A stretch of 64,000 nucleotides of DNA. Source: Larix kaempferi (lineage: Eukaryota > Streptophyta > Pinopsida > Pinales > Pinaceae). The stretch covers positions 92,800-156,799 of the forward strand of contig BSBM01003398.1 in assembly GCA_027924585.1 (NCBI GenBank), in the 5' to 3' direction. The notes beneath the pieces were generated by a model. That model was given only the letters and a program-made list of their open reading frames with translations, was not told the origin of the DNA and searched no databases. The translations under genes were made by a program, and so were the position numbers. Positions 24,485 through 36,300 of this stretch are shown here, piece after piece (positions within the stretch are counted from its first letter, which is position 1; every line of letters begins with the position of its first letter).

Positions 24485-27400
24485 TGTTATCACCTAAGAT
24501 GTAGTCACCCCTATGGATGGATCCAGTCATGGATAGCAATAGGGAAGGGCAACTCAAAGGTGCAACCACGATCACCTCGACCTCCAATATGTATGGTTGT
24601 CACGCCAGTCGAGGCAACCCTCGCTTTATGTTATCTAGCCCAGACAACAAAGGGGGAGACCCGATCTACTCCCGACAGGAGAGATCAAAACCAAGACACC
24701 AAATCAGGGTATTTCTAGGTGAAGTTAGGTGTATGGTTTATCCTAGACCTAAGGATGAAGTCACAAGCCAAGTGAGGGGTTTAATAGGTATAGCTTTAGT
24801 TCATAGTTGAATGTATGAGTGACTTATAATGTTTGTAGTGAGATCTAGGGCTAGGGTACTAGTACAATGTCAAAAGATCCACTGCCTTGGGAACCGTGTC
24901 CAAAGCAGGATAGTTAAAGGTTGTATTGGGGCTATCTAGTACATGAGACAAGTTTGACCATGGTTCATGATGTCTTCAAAGGTATGGTTTACCATGCTTA
25001 AGTCAAACCACAAGTCAATCCAACAGTCTAGGAAAGTTGAATTACCTTGTAGAGAAACCAGTGCCTTGGGAATTGGGAAGTGGAGTCAAAGTGGGGTTGA
25101 CTTATGGTTTAGGACTCCTACAACATGAGATAAGTGGACAGTATAGGTCTTGATGGTTAAATGTGTCTAGATCTAGGTTTAACCCAAGTGGACCACAATC
25201 CCTTAAAACAAGGAATGCAGTCCCCAAGGCAAGATTTGACAAAGTGACAGTCTAGACCTAGGTTTTGAATTATTCCGGTTTAAGATCTGCAACAATCTCA
25301 AGTACCCAGTTCCTAGAAGTGAGTGAACTCACTTCTCCAAGGTGGTCCGACTTTACCCAAGGAGGCTTCAATTGGGGTTTAGGTGGGTCAAATCATGTCG
25401 GATGGCATCCAAACTTTAGATCCTAGTAGATCGGTCAGGTAGGAATATGGATCTATAATTTCGTGGCAATCCACCGGTTAGATCTTAGTAGATCTGAGTT
25501 TAAGTGTTCCAAGTGGTCCAAAATGGGGATTAAATCCCTTAAAATGTGGAATGGGGCCCACAAGGTGAATTTCAAGAAAGGGACAACCTGGGTGTATGTT
25601 ATTTGATGTGTAGATGTCAAATCAAGTGGAATCTCAAACACCCATCAACTAGATCTAGGTCAACTTGCTCAAATGGTGAAGTGCGCCTTCCTTGGGAGAA
25701 GCTAAGTTGGCTTGGGAGAGGGGTCAAACGGAAGCCAATCCTCACCAAACTATAGATCCGGGATGCCGTGGATGCTATATAGGTGGGTTTTCAATATCAT
25801 GCCCAACAACCCACTAGATCTAAGTAGATCTGAGAAAATGTAAAATGGGGATTTTGAAGTATTTAGGGTTTTAACAATTTATGAGTTATGTCAATGGATT
25901 GGATAAAGGAAAGAGAAACAAACCTGTGGATCTTACCTGGATAACCTTGTAGATGCCTTGATGATGATGATCTATGCAATCCCGATCAATTTGGAAGCTT
26001 TGAGGTAGTTTCTATGCAAATCGATTTAGTCCAAGAAGCCAATGCACCCTCTCTCCTGCACAACAAACGTCAACAATATCAGATTTGATGCATCAAGAGA
26101 TAAGACTAATGCCACAAAAGAAGTAACAGAAAGATAGCATAGATCACAATGATACTAATGATAACCCCCTGATACAAGCGAATGCCAAGAAAGTCGATTT
26201 GAAGAAGCCTTGCAAAATCGCCCTTGTTGAAGTCGCCCTCCTGTAGACAAACAATGATTTCCAAAAAAAGATAGATCTTACCACAATTTCCAAATGCTAG
26301 GTTGCAATAGACTTTCCAATCACCATCTAAGAACACCAGATGCAAAGGAGACCACAAGAATTTCCACAAGAATATTTTTCTATACCAATAATCCAAGAGC
26401 CAAAGACCCTTTACAATGAGAGGCTCTCTCCTTTAAATAGGAAGGAGAGGCACCAAAACCCTAACCACTTTTTGAATGAGTGGCTAAGATTAAAAGATAC
26501 AAATGTCTAATCAATGGTTGAGATGAGCTCAACAACATAATACATGGATCACACATAAAATATAACATAAGTGGACAAAGTCGCCCTAGGAGAGGGGAAT
26601 CCCACCAAATCATGATGACAAAATATCATAAGAGGCTCATGGTGGGTCCAAGGGGTAATTTTATCCCTCCTTGGTCAATCCCCATGGCAAAATAACCAAT
26701 AAATAATCATGAAAGTACCAAATCGTGCCTCCCTAGTGAAGTCGTGGTCCTCAAAAGACCTCAAAAATCCACAGAAAGTGCCATAAGTGATGGATGCGGG
26801 CCCCGATGAAGCTGAAACTGCTGGAGAAGGTGTGGAAGACCCAGATCTATCATCACTGATCATCCCATGCCATAACTTTGCCTCAGTAGCCCAAATCGAT
26901 TTCCTCAATAGCCATTTCTACCAATCCTGAAATGCCTCGGGAAGCGTGAAACTGCCCAAAAAGCCTCCTGGAGTGATGGCGCTGTCAAGGTGAGGGCACC
27001 AATGTGTCCGGGAGGGGGGTAATATGGTAAAAACAAGTGGCTGGACCACCCCCTCCATCATCAGCGCCCTAGGTCAACCGGATAAAAGTCATCTCTGCTC
27101 CGACAGGGCCTCCAATAGACCAAAACTGCACTAGGACAGCCTACTGAGGCTAAATCATCACTGTAAGTGCCCGGAACTGAAAACAAACTGGTCCCATTGG
27201 ACTCAGAAGGTCCAAATCCATCCAAGATGTGTACTCATACACCATATGAATCTCTGCATGATCAAAATAAATATCCAATGTACCGGAACAAGGCCAATAA
27301 TAATGATCTGTAAATGACCAAACACTGCTGTATCCCAAGAATCATCATCATAACCCTGTAGCTGCTGCATAGAATCATCCTGTATGTGTACATAGACCAT

Positions 27401-28989
27401 ATATCATCTATCCATATCATCATAAGGTCTAACATCTCATGTCCCATGGTCCTCCATGGTCAAACTAGGTCTAACCAAGACCAAATACAACTCAGACCAT
27501 CATCCATAGCTGCTGCAAGGTGTCAAGGTTAATACATGCTCTACAACTTATTCGAATAACAATTATAACACAGAGTGATCATGACTGGCGATCTAAATCC
27601 ACATATATAGTGTCGTTAATTATTATTATTACTCAGACTAGACTTTCAGGACCATACTCACTTCATAGTTGTGATCAATTTGCTAGTGAAGGGTGAAGGC
27701 TTAAATTAACTGGCTAGGCCAAGGGATGACTTGACTGACTTGACTTTGTGACACTTTGGCAAGGGAAAGGGAATACACACCATAGTATATACTGAATGAG
27801 CAATAACACAGGGAATGGCGGTGTCTCACAAATGGATGAGTTGTTTAAAGATGGTTTATTCACCTTCACAGATGCGCACAATCCATAATACAAACAAGGC
27901 CAGCAATTATTTAGATATAACATTTAAGTTCCATTGCTTTTTGGGCCTGAAGTTTCCATAGCCTTGATCTATGTGTGTTTACAAACACATTGCATAGATT
28001 TACATTTATTTTTAGGCTTTCTGCTGCAGGTGTGTTTTTAAGGCACTTGTTTACCTGAGCACTTCTAGGTGTGTCATGGACAACTTGTTTACCTAGGTAT
28101 TTATTTTTCCAAAAGATATAACATTTTATTTTTCATGGCCATTTTCAATTGGCATTTCTTTCACATACAAGATATAGCATTTCATTTTTCCAGATTTTGT
28201 ATTCATGGCAGCACTAAAAGTTTCAGGTTTAGCCAACACAACTTTAATGACTAGGGGGAATTCACAAGGAACTCCAACTCACCATAGGTAAGTTTTGTCA
28301 CCAACTCAGAGCCGAGACACAATAAACAGGGAAGCTCATCCAATACAGAGGCTACAGTGGGGAAAGGTCCTCCATGCCACTAGTCAAGTAGTAAGTCAGG
28401 GTGATAATCTAAAAGGTAGGCCATGGATGGATGAAGACAATGAAAAGATGAAGCCAACACCAGCAAGCCAAGGTATGGTTGAATGATCACCTCTATTCTC
28501 CCTAAGGAGGGTATGTACCAATGAGTATGAATAGTGAACTTCTAAGTCTGAGTAGGGACAGTAATATATATATAATAGGTCAACCAGGTCCAAATATCTA
28601 TATGATCGCCAGATCATGACACTAAGTGCTAAGACATGCTATAAGAATAAGTATAAAAGCAATCTAACCATAATACCATGATATACCTGCTGAGTCATAT
28701 ACCTGAAAGCTCATCAACCTGTACCATCATCTGTCCTCTGAGACTGTTGCTGTAACTCTGGGCACTACTGTCTGCTCTGTACCAATGATATAATGGCTAC
28801 ATCGGTCATCTCTCTGAGTGTCCTGAAACTCAGTCATGGCACGGGGAATACAACTGCTGTCCACAATCTGATAGTAATCCAATAAAGATGCTCATCTCGG
28901 CCTCTCAAAATGCAAGGGAACTGGCTGAATAATGTACTGGAATGAGAAAAATAATGTATGGTAGCCCGGCTACTATATATGTGATAACA
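24485..28989 (-). repeat. Solo LTR (4.5 kb) of the B' type
   Basis: Read on the minus strand it begins TGTTATCACATATATAGTAG and ends GGTGATAACA. The flanks carry the same five bases, AGTTT, at 24480-24484 and 28990-28994, so it is a complete insertion reduced to one LTR by recombination. The minus-strand TATA-like box is at 26432-26439. A partial copy in the same orientation starts at 60731. No gene is visible. Confidence 0.9.
26432..26439 (-). promoter_or_regulatory. TATA-like box of the solo LTR
   Basis: On the minus strand TATTTAAA is followed by GGAGAGAG, as at 23160. Confidence 0.5.
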
Positions 28990-29750
28990 AGTTTGTCTCT
29001 CCATGTGGCCATTTTGTTTTTAGGTTTTGGGTTTCTAGTTTATTTATATAATGAGGGCTTCCTCTCCTCATCCTTGATAGAGATTTTTGGGCAAGAACAC
29101 TCTGCGAAAATCGTATTGTAATATTTGTTTAAGTTTGGAATAAAGAAGAGACTTTGGAGGTCCATGCGAGAGCTCTTTGCATTGTGGTTTCATCTTGTAT
29201 TTGGTGATATTCTCTCACTCTACTTTCTTGTTTCAAATTATTATTCAGTTTATGCCTTGAGAAGACTAACAATCTAGTACAATAGGCATTTGATCTATTT
29301 TGTTTGCTTGAGAGTATTGTTTTGCAGAGATCATCGAAGGTGAAGAGTATCTTGGGATCAAGCTTGCCTTCATTAGTCAAGAGCTTTCACCATTTAACAT
29401 ATTCATCTTGCAGGATCTTCAAGTGGCTTCTCATTCCAAGAGAGAAACATAAGTTATCAGGGGCTGCCTTTCATCCATCAACACATTTCAAAAAACAAAT
29501 TCATTGGTTACTGGTTACTTGGATCTAAAGCTTCCCTCTTCTAGCTCTCTTTTTCTCCTTGAAATCCTTTTGCCCTCGACTTGCTAAACCTTTTCTCTTC
29601 TAGCCATCTTCCTTGCCCTAGTTTCCTTCCCTTGCCTACTTTTCCAGCTCTCTTTTCCTTTCCTTTTTGCAGCTCACTGCTGGCAGCTCTCTTGAGCCAC
29701 TGTTGGCTGCCCCTTCACTTCCTTTTTATCCCCCTTTTCGTTGACTGTCC
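28990..29750 (+). repeat. 5' LTR of element C, part 2 of 3
   Basis: It continues the LTR after the solo LTR. The TTTGGAGGTCCATG block matches the D LTR near 52264. A TATATAA box lies at 29045-29051. The segment ends at the TGTCC duplication of element E. Confidence 0.8.
29045..29051 (+). promoter_or_regulatory. TATA box of the element C LTR
   Basis: TATATAA lies upstream of a segment conserved with the D LTR, whose TATA-like box is at 52162. Confidence 0.5.
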
Positions 29751-32700
29751 TGTTGCCGCCTGGTTCCACACCTGGGAAAACGCAGCAGAAGTCTTCAAGC
29801 TGCTGGTGTGGCCTTGGGGGCAAGTCAGAGTCAAGTGCTGTCACTTGGGACTCGACTCCTCCGTCTAGGCTTTCCTAGCGAAGCCAAGGGGGGTGGACCC
29901 TAAAAAATAAAAGGAAACTAAGGCCTCTAATCTAGGAGTTAGAAAAAATACTTTTGCAACCAAGACAGACAACATATACTTTTTTCAAATAAAAAAACAT
30001 CATTTATCATTTACTCCCATTTAGAATAATCATCATTCAACTGCATACTAGTCAACAATATAAAATGAAATTTGCATCAAGACCAGTGCCTTGTTACGGA
30101 GTCAAATAACAAATGCATAAACAGAAAAAGTAAATGTTGTGGAGTGTTCTTGGTTTATTTTAAAATTTAATGTGATGGTGATCTTTTTTATTAAGGCAGG
30201 TAGGTTCCCGATATACGCAAGGTACGGGGGAACATGTCCGGAAATTTGGAGCGTGGCTTCCCTCTCAGGCTTTAGGCTGGATCGGAGTCTCGAGGAGGTG
30301 TTCAGATGCTATACCAACGAGGGCAAGCCAAACGGTTTCCAAGAGGTCGCTATCCAGTTTTATCCCAAGCCTTCTGGGAAATTTGCCCACGACAACAAAT
30401 TGCGTGTTGTGCCGGATTTTCACAAAAAGGGTTTTTTATTGGGGTGGTGTTAAGTCCTATTACTAGTCATCCACTCCTTTCTGGTGTGTACCAACTGGAT
30501 CAAACTAAGCTGCAAGTTGTCCACAGAGCATACGGGAGAAGACCTTGGTATATTTTTATAAAATTTTAAGAACCCAAATTTTATCTTTTTATAACCCCAA
30601 GAGTCTCTTTTCAGGCATGCATTTCGGGCAAGCCCTCATACAAAACCCTACTTCGGGAAAGCAAGGGGGGCGTTATGAGTTTGTAAAAAAATGTGAAAAG
30701 CTAGGTTGTGAGTGAACTTGTGGCCCGCCAGTGGAACGGACCAACAAGGTTTATTTTAATCCTAATTTATTTTATTTAATGCCGGAAAACAAAGAAATAA
30801 ACTACTCTAACATTCACGCCATGAAAATGAGACGACACAGGCCACCCCTGGGGGGATGGGGTATGGGCGCTGGCTAGCCCACTTGCTATCGTTTAAAAAT
30901 GTTTACAATGATATAGAGAAGTGCCCCAAGTCTACTTAATGTGACTTGGTGGCTTACAAATTTATAGAAAAAATATGACCGGTTTTGAAAAATATGGAAA
31001 TTTGTATTCCGGATCGCCTGGATGCTCGAAATTTTGCCAGCACCTCCTCCTACCTGCTCATCTTTTGCTGCAAACCAGCAAGCAATAATTAGTACAAGAT
31101 GCCCAAAAACACTTTAAGAGTGTCTTTGGAACACCTCCTAAAAAACCCAAAATTTTCTAAGTTAAAAAACTAAGTAAAAATGACGAAAAATAACCAAGTA
31201 AAACAAGCTATGGAGCTTGTCTACTTGGGGTCTTTGCTAGCCCTTTAATGGCTGCAAATTTCAAGCTCTAGGACAGCCAAATATATCTTTTATATCAGCA
31301 CTACAACTACCCAACAAGACTTAAAAAAGATGTGACGATTTTACTTGCAAGTCCTTTGAAAAGTAGATGCTAAATGAAGGAAAGTCTAACAGTTAAATAT
31401 ATAAACTTTATGACTGTCTAAACTAATCCTTTATGAAAATATTTCTGATCTAATTGAAATACAATATGAGCACATAAATCAGAAATACTTCACATGCAAG
31501 TAACCAGTAACCAGAAAATTTTGATTTTGAATTAAGTTGAGAGAGAGATGAAGCAAATCTTGGTTGAAATCCGAAGCTGTGAAGGTTGTGTTTGTGAAAT
31601 TCCAAGGGACTACATCTGCAAACAAGATTAGAAGGGAGGAAGCAAACAAGATCCACCTACTTCCAGCTGAGATAACCTGCACATCACACACTTTGCAAAC
31701 AAGGATCAAGTGTAGACATATATTTAAAAGAAATCAGTGCTGCATACTCATAAACAAATGAAAACATACAAACATGATCTCTTAATAAACATATATCAAT
31801 AAGCTAAGACAATAAACAAATTGAATTAACTTATCTCATAAATTGTTACCAATCTATCCAATGAGTACAATAGATGCAATAAAATATCAAAGCTTATGCA
31901 CAGGTTACCTCCATTAGACAAGCCAAAGATGGTTCATCCACTCACACACAACACCACAAACTTGACCTCCAAAGTCTTCTTTATTCAAATTCAAAATGAT
32001 ATGAGTAATACAACGATAATTTTTGTGCTCCAATTCTCACTAAACCACAATGAGAGAGGACACTCCAATTTATAGAGAAAAGTCAAGGAGGGAGGGCGCA
32101 CTTGCCAAAATGGGTGGAAGAGTGGTGGCATGGATGGTGGAGGAGAATGGGCTGCCCATTCCCCTTTCCTAGCTGCCCATATGCAGCATCAAATGTGCTA
32201 ACATAGCAGCATAAAACGTGCTGCTCCTCCCTTAGATTATGGGCTGCCCACTACACAAATGCGCCCCCTCAAGCTAGTGAATGCGCCCCTCTCAAGTGGG
32301 CATAAAATCCTCCACTATTGGGGCTGCCAAATACCTTACAAATCAGCCCAATACATTCCTATAACCATGCTGATCCAAATCAGAGTTGTCATTACTCCAA
32401 AAAATTAATAATTTTTTTTAGTCATTTTTCACTTTTTTCAATTTTTTCATGACTTTTTGACTTTTTTGGGTTTTTTGGCCATAGGAAAATATTGAAGCAC
32501 CCAAACCTTAGAAAAAATGGGTTTAGGGGTTTAGGGGGTGCTCTGAGTTAGAAAACGAGCATCCCTAAGGCAAAAAACACCTCCAGACGCCCCAGATAGG
32601 CCAATTACAATTTTTTTAATTGAACCATTAAAAAATGGCCCAATTTACGGAAAAATTAAAACTTGCCGAAAATTAAAAAAAAAAACACCTAGGGGGACTT

Positions 32701-33118
32701 AGACATGTCCATATGACTCAAAATTAACGCCTAGCATGTTCATATACATTGACCCATAGACTCTAATAATTCCCTAAGGCCCGTCAGCCTCCCCAGGCAT
32801 TCCAGCTTTGGAGGAGCAGGAGAAAAACCAATTAATTATGCAATGCAGTGATGCAAAACATAATAGATAGGTGAAAAAACTCCTTGGAATACCTGACTTG
32901 GCCAAAAAGTCCTAAGGAACCGAGTCTTTTACAAAACACCATGCTAGCACGTTTTTATTACAAACCCCGCAGGGCCATGGACATGTGGAAAAAAAAAATA
33001 AAAAACGGGGGCCATTAAAGGCCCAACTGGTCATCAAATCACCAAAATTGAACATGTATCATGTTCCATTCTGCCCGCTCGCTTGATAATCCAACCAAGT
33101 GCAACTTAGTTGGCAACA
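29751..33118 (-). repeat. 3' LTR of element E (3.37 kb)
   Basis: On the minus strand it starts TGTTGCCAACTAAG and ends GGCGGCAACA, with TGTTGCC/GGCAACA inverted termini. A minus-strand TATA box is at 32067-32074, placing R and U5 over about 2.3 kb. U3 holds the GAACATG hairpin at 33050-33066. A block with CCTCCAAAGCTGGAATG (minus) near 32800 is shared with the C and D LTRs. No gene is visible. Confidence 0.9.
32067..32074 (-). promoter_or_regulatory. TATA box of the element E LTR
   Basis: On the minus strand TATAAATT is followed by GGAGTGTCC. It is the best core promoter candidate in this LTR. Confidence 0.5.
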
Positions 33119-33146
33119 TCTGGCTCCAACTGCGGGACGTGTGCTC
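33119..33146 (-). other. Conserved 3' terminal block before the LTR, element E
   Basis: On the minus strand GAGCACACGTCCCGCAGTTG then GAGCCAGA abuts TGTTGCC. It is identical to the blocks of C and D and related to those of A and B, although the LTR edges differ (TGTTGCC against TGTTATC). Confidence 0.7.
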
Positions 33147-33353
33147 GATCTGATTCAATCAAATAGAGTATGCGAGAATCCAAGAATCTCTGGTTCCTGC
33201 CACAAAATTAAAATGCATCAGTCCCATATCTTTGCCAAATGAAACATAAGTTGCAACATTTATTTCAAAGCAAAACTAAAGTAAGCAAATGAAACTAATA
33301 TACATCAATAATGTACAAAAATGCAAGGCAAAGGTTTAGAGATGGCCCTGCTA

Positions 33354-36300
33354 TCAATCTGCCCCCGTGGGCATTAGGAAATCTTCTTTGAAAAACAGCT
33401 TGAGATGTTGTCCATTGACTGGGAGAGTCAACCTTTCTCCATCCATAGTGCAAAGGAAGAAAGAATTAACCCCTGCTGGTTCAAATATAATATATGGTCC
33501 CAACCATAGGCTATCAAACTTTCCATGCTTCCCTGGCTTATCTCTTCGCTTGTCCCATAAAAGAACCCAATCACCTGGCTGGAAATCTTTTGGCTTAGCT
33601 GACCTGTCAAAAGTTCTTTTAACCCTGTCCTGATTTCTGATACTTTGGTCTAAAGCCTTTCTTCTAGTCTCATCTAATTTCATAATTTGCTCAATTCTGT
33701 TCTGCATACCATCATCATTTGACTCATAATCATGCAACATCTGATACACTAGCAACTGAATATGAATGGGAACAGAGACTTCCAAACCATAAACCAACTG
33801 AAAAGGGGTTTTCCCAGTAGCACGTTTCTGTGTTATTCTGTCGGCCCATATAGCAAATTTTATCTTAGAATCCCAAGACCTTTTGTTATCACCCACAGTT
33901 TTCTTTAAAATGTTCATTAAAGTCTTGTTGGTTGATTCAGCCAATCCATTTCCTTGGGGATAATAGTTAGATGAGTGGGAAAGGATTATACCATACTTGA
34001 AGCAAAAAGCTGAAAAGGCCATGGAACTAAAACTAGGACCATTGTCAGTTGTTATCTTGGATGGCACCCCAAATCTAGTTATAATATGATTTTCAAGAAA
34101 GTCCATAACTACTTTATCTGTGGCATACTTAGTAGGGATTGCTTCCACCCACTTGGTGAAATAATCGGTAGCAGTTAGGATCCAGGTATATCCATTACTT
34201 GAGTTTTCCTTAAACTGACCGATAAAATCAAGACCCCATTGTTGGAAAGGGGCTTGAACAACTACTGGCTCAAGAGGTAAAGTTGCCAATTTCTGTTTCC
34301 CAGTGAACAACTGACATTGGAGACAAGATCTAACAAACTTGTGCACATCAGCAAATAAAGTGGGCCAATAGTAACCTGATCTAAGGATCTTGTGGGCTGT
34401 GGTGTCTGCTGCATAATGCCCACCACAAAATCCAGTATGAAACTCAACCAGAAGTTTTTTGGAATCTGGTTCATCAACACATCTGAGAATCAAACCATCG
34501 GGATTTCTCCAACCTAATCCATTTTGAGTTATGCAATACCTAGTGGCTTTGAGTCTTAGAGACCTTCTTTTGTGACCAACAAGATGTTCAGGACAAGTAA
34601 AATTGTTAAGAAGGTAGATAATGTCGGAATACCATTGAGTTTGACTTAATCTTTGAAGCTCTTCAGATATGACAGGTGCTGACTCATTATGCTGGCAAAT
34701 CATCCCTACAGCTTTCTCATTACTTTCCGTCATCATGCGTGCAAGACCTTGACCTTTGATTAACTTGGTAGGTTTTATCTCCAAGTCATACTCTTGTATT
34801 TTGGACACCCATTTTCCCCTTATACCAAGGCAATCCTGTTGAGCTAATATATCTTTAACAGCAGTATGAGGAACATAACCCACAACCTTGGAATACCCAA
34901 TATATATCCTGAAATGTTTCAAAGACTTAACAAGGGCATAAGCTTGTTTCTCCATTATAGTATATTTAAGCTCTGAATTTTGTAAAGCTTTACTAAAGAA
35001 TGCTATGGGTTGTTCTTGGCCTTGGTCATTCTTCTGAAGTAAGACTCCGGCAATAGTATGCTCTGAAGCAAAGGAAAAGATTTGGAATTCTTTTGAATAA
35101 CTAGGGCTTATCAACACAGGGGCTCTAGATATGGCATCCTTGATACCTGCAAAAGCTTCTCTTCCTTGCTTACTCCATTCAAACTTAGCATCTTTTTTAA
35201 GTAAGAGTTGTAAAGGCTTCATTAGCTCAGCTAGATTTGGAATGAATCTTCTAATGAAATTAATCTGGCCATTGAAGGATTGGAGAGCTTTGACATTGGT
35301 GGGGATAGGAACCCTTTTAATGGCCTCAACTCTTTCAGGATCAATTTTTACGCCATCCTTAGTGATAACATGCCCTAACAGTTTGCCCTCATCAACACAA
35401 AGCACAGATTTAGCTGGATTTAAAGATATGCCATACTTTCTGCATCTCTCAAAAACCTTTCTAAGATGGCCAACATGATCTGATCTTTCTTTACTATACA
35501 CTGTTAAATCATCCTGATATATTTCAATAATTTTACCAATCAATCCATTAAAAGCAACATCCATAGCACGTTGAAAGGTAGCACCAGCATTAGTAAGACC
35601 AAAAGGCATTCTAAGGTACATGAAAGTGCCCCAAGGTGTGGTAAAAGTAGTTTTATGTTGATCCTCTTTGTTGACTAGCACTTGGTTATATCCCGAAAAC
35701 CCATCAAGAAAAGACATCAAGCCTGATCCAGTCACCTTCTGAAGTAAAGTGTCCATGCTTGGCAAAGGATAGTTATCTTTTAGGCATGCCCAGTTCAAGT
35801 TTCGGAAATCAATGCACAATCTGATATCCCCATTCTTTTTTCTAACAACCACCAAGTTAGAACACCAAGAAGAGTGTCTTGTTGGAGTAATGATTCCTGC
35901 TGCTAACATCTTTTGGAGTTCTTTATAAACCATAGGAGCCAACTTGGGGTTTATTCGTCTCAGTTTTTGGCGAAAAGGCTTGATACCTGGTTTAAAAGGG
36001 ATTGTATGTTGAAAAATATCATCACGATAAGCCTTAAGTTCATCATAGCTGAAAGCAAATATATCCCTATATTCATAGATTAAGTCAATCAAGGCTTTTC
36101 TTTCTTCTTGAGATATTCCCTTTCCAATTTTTATCATCTTTGGTTCCTTCTCAGTTCCTATGTTTACTTCAATATACTCCCCTGGTTTTATTGAACCCTT
36201 TTTTCTTTTATGGCCATCTTGCCTGTCAAAAAGCTGCTCTAACCGGGTGATGCCCTTGGGAATTTTGTTCCTAGGTTGGTCCTCTTCTTCAGGATACTCT

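Noticed and set aside
29581-29868. 95-codon frame starting with a hydrophobic stretch like a signal peptide
   Set aside because: It crosses the boundary between the C LTR and element E and is not conserved in the D LTR; low-complexity pyrimidine-rich DNA explains the hydrophobicity.
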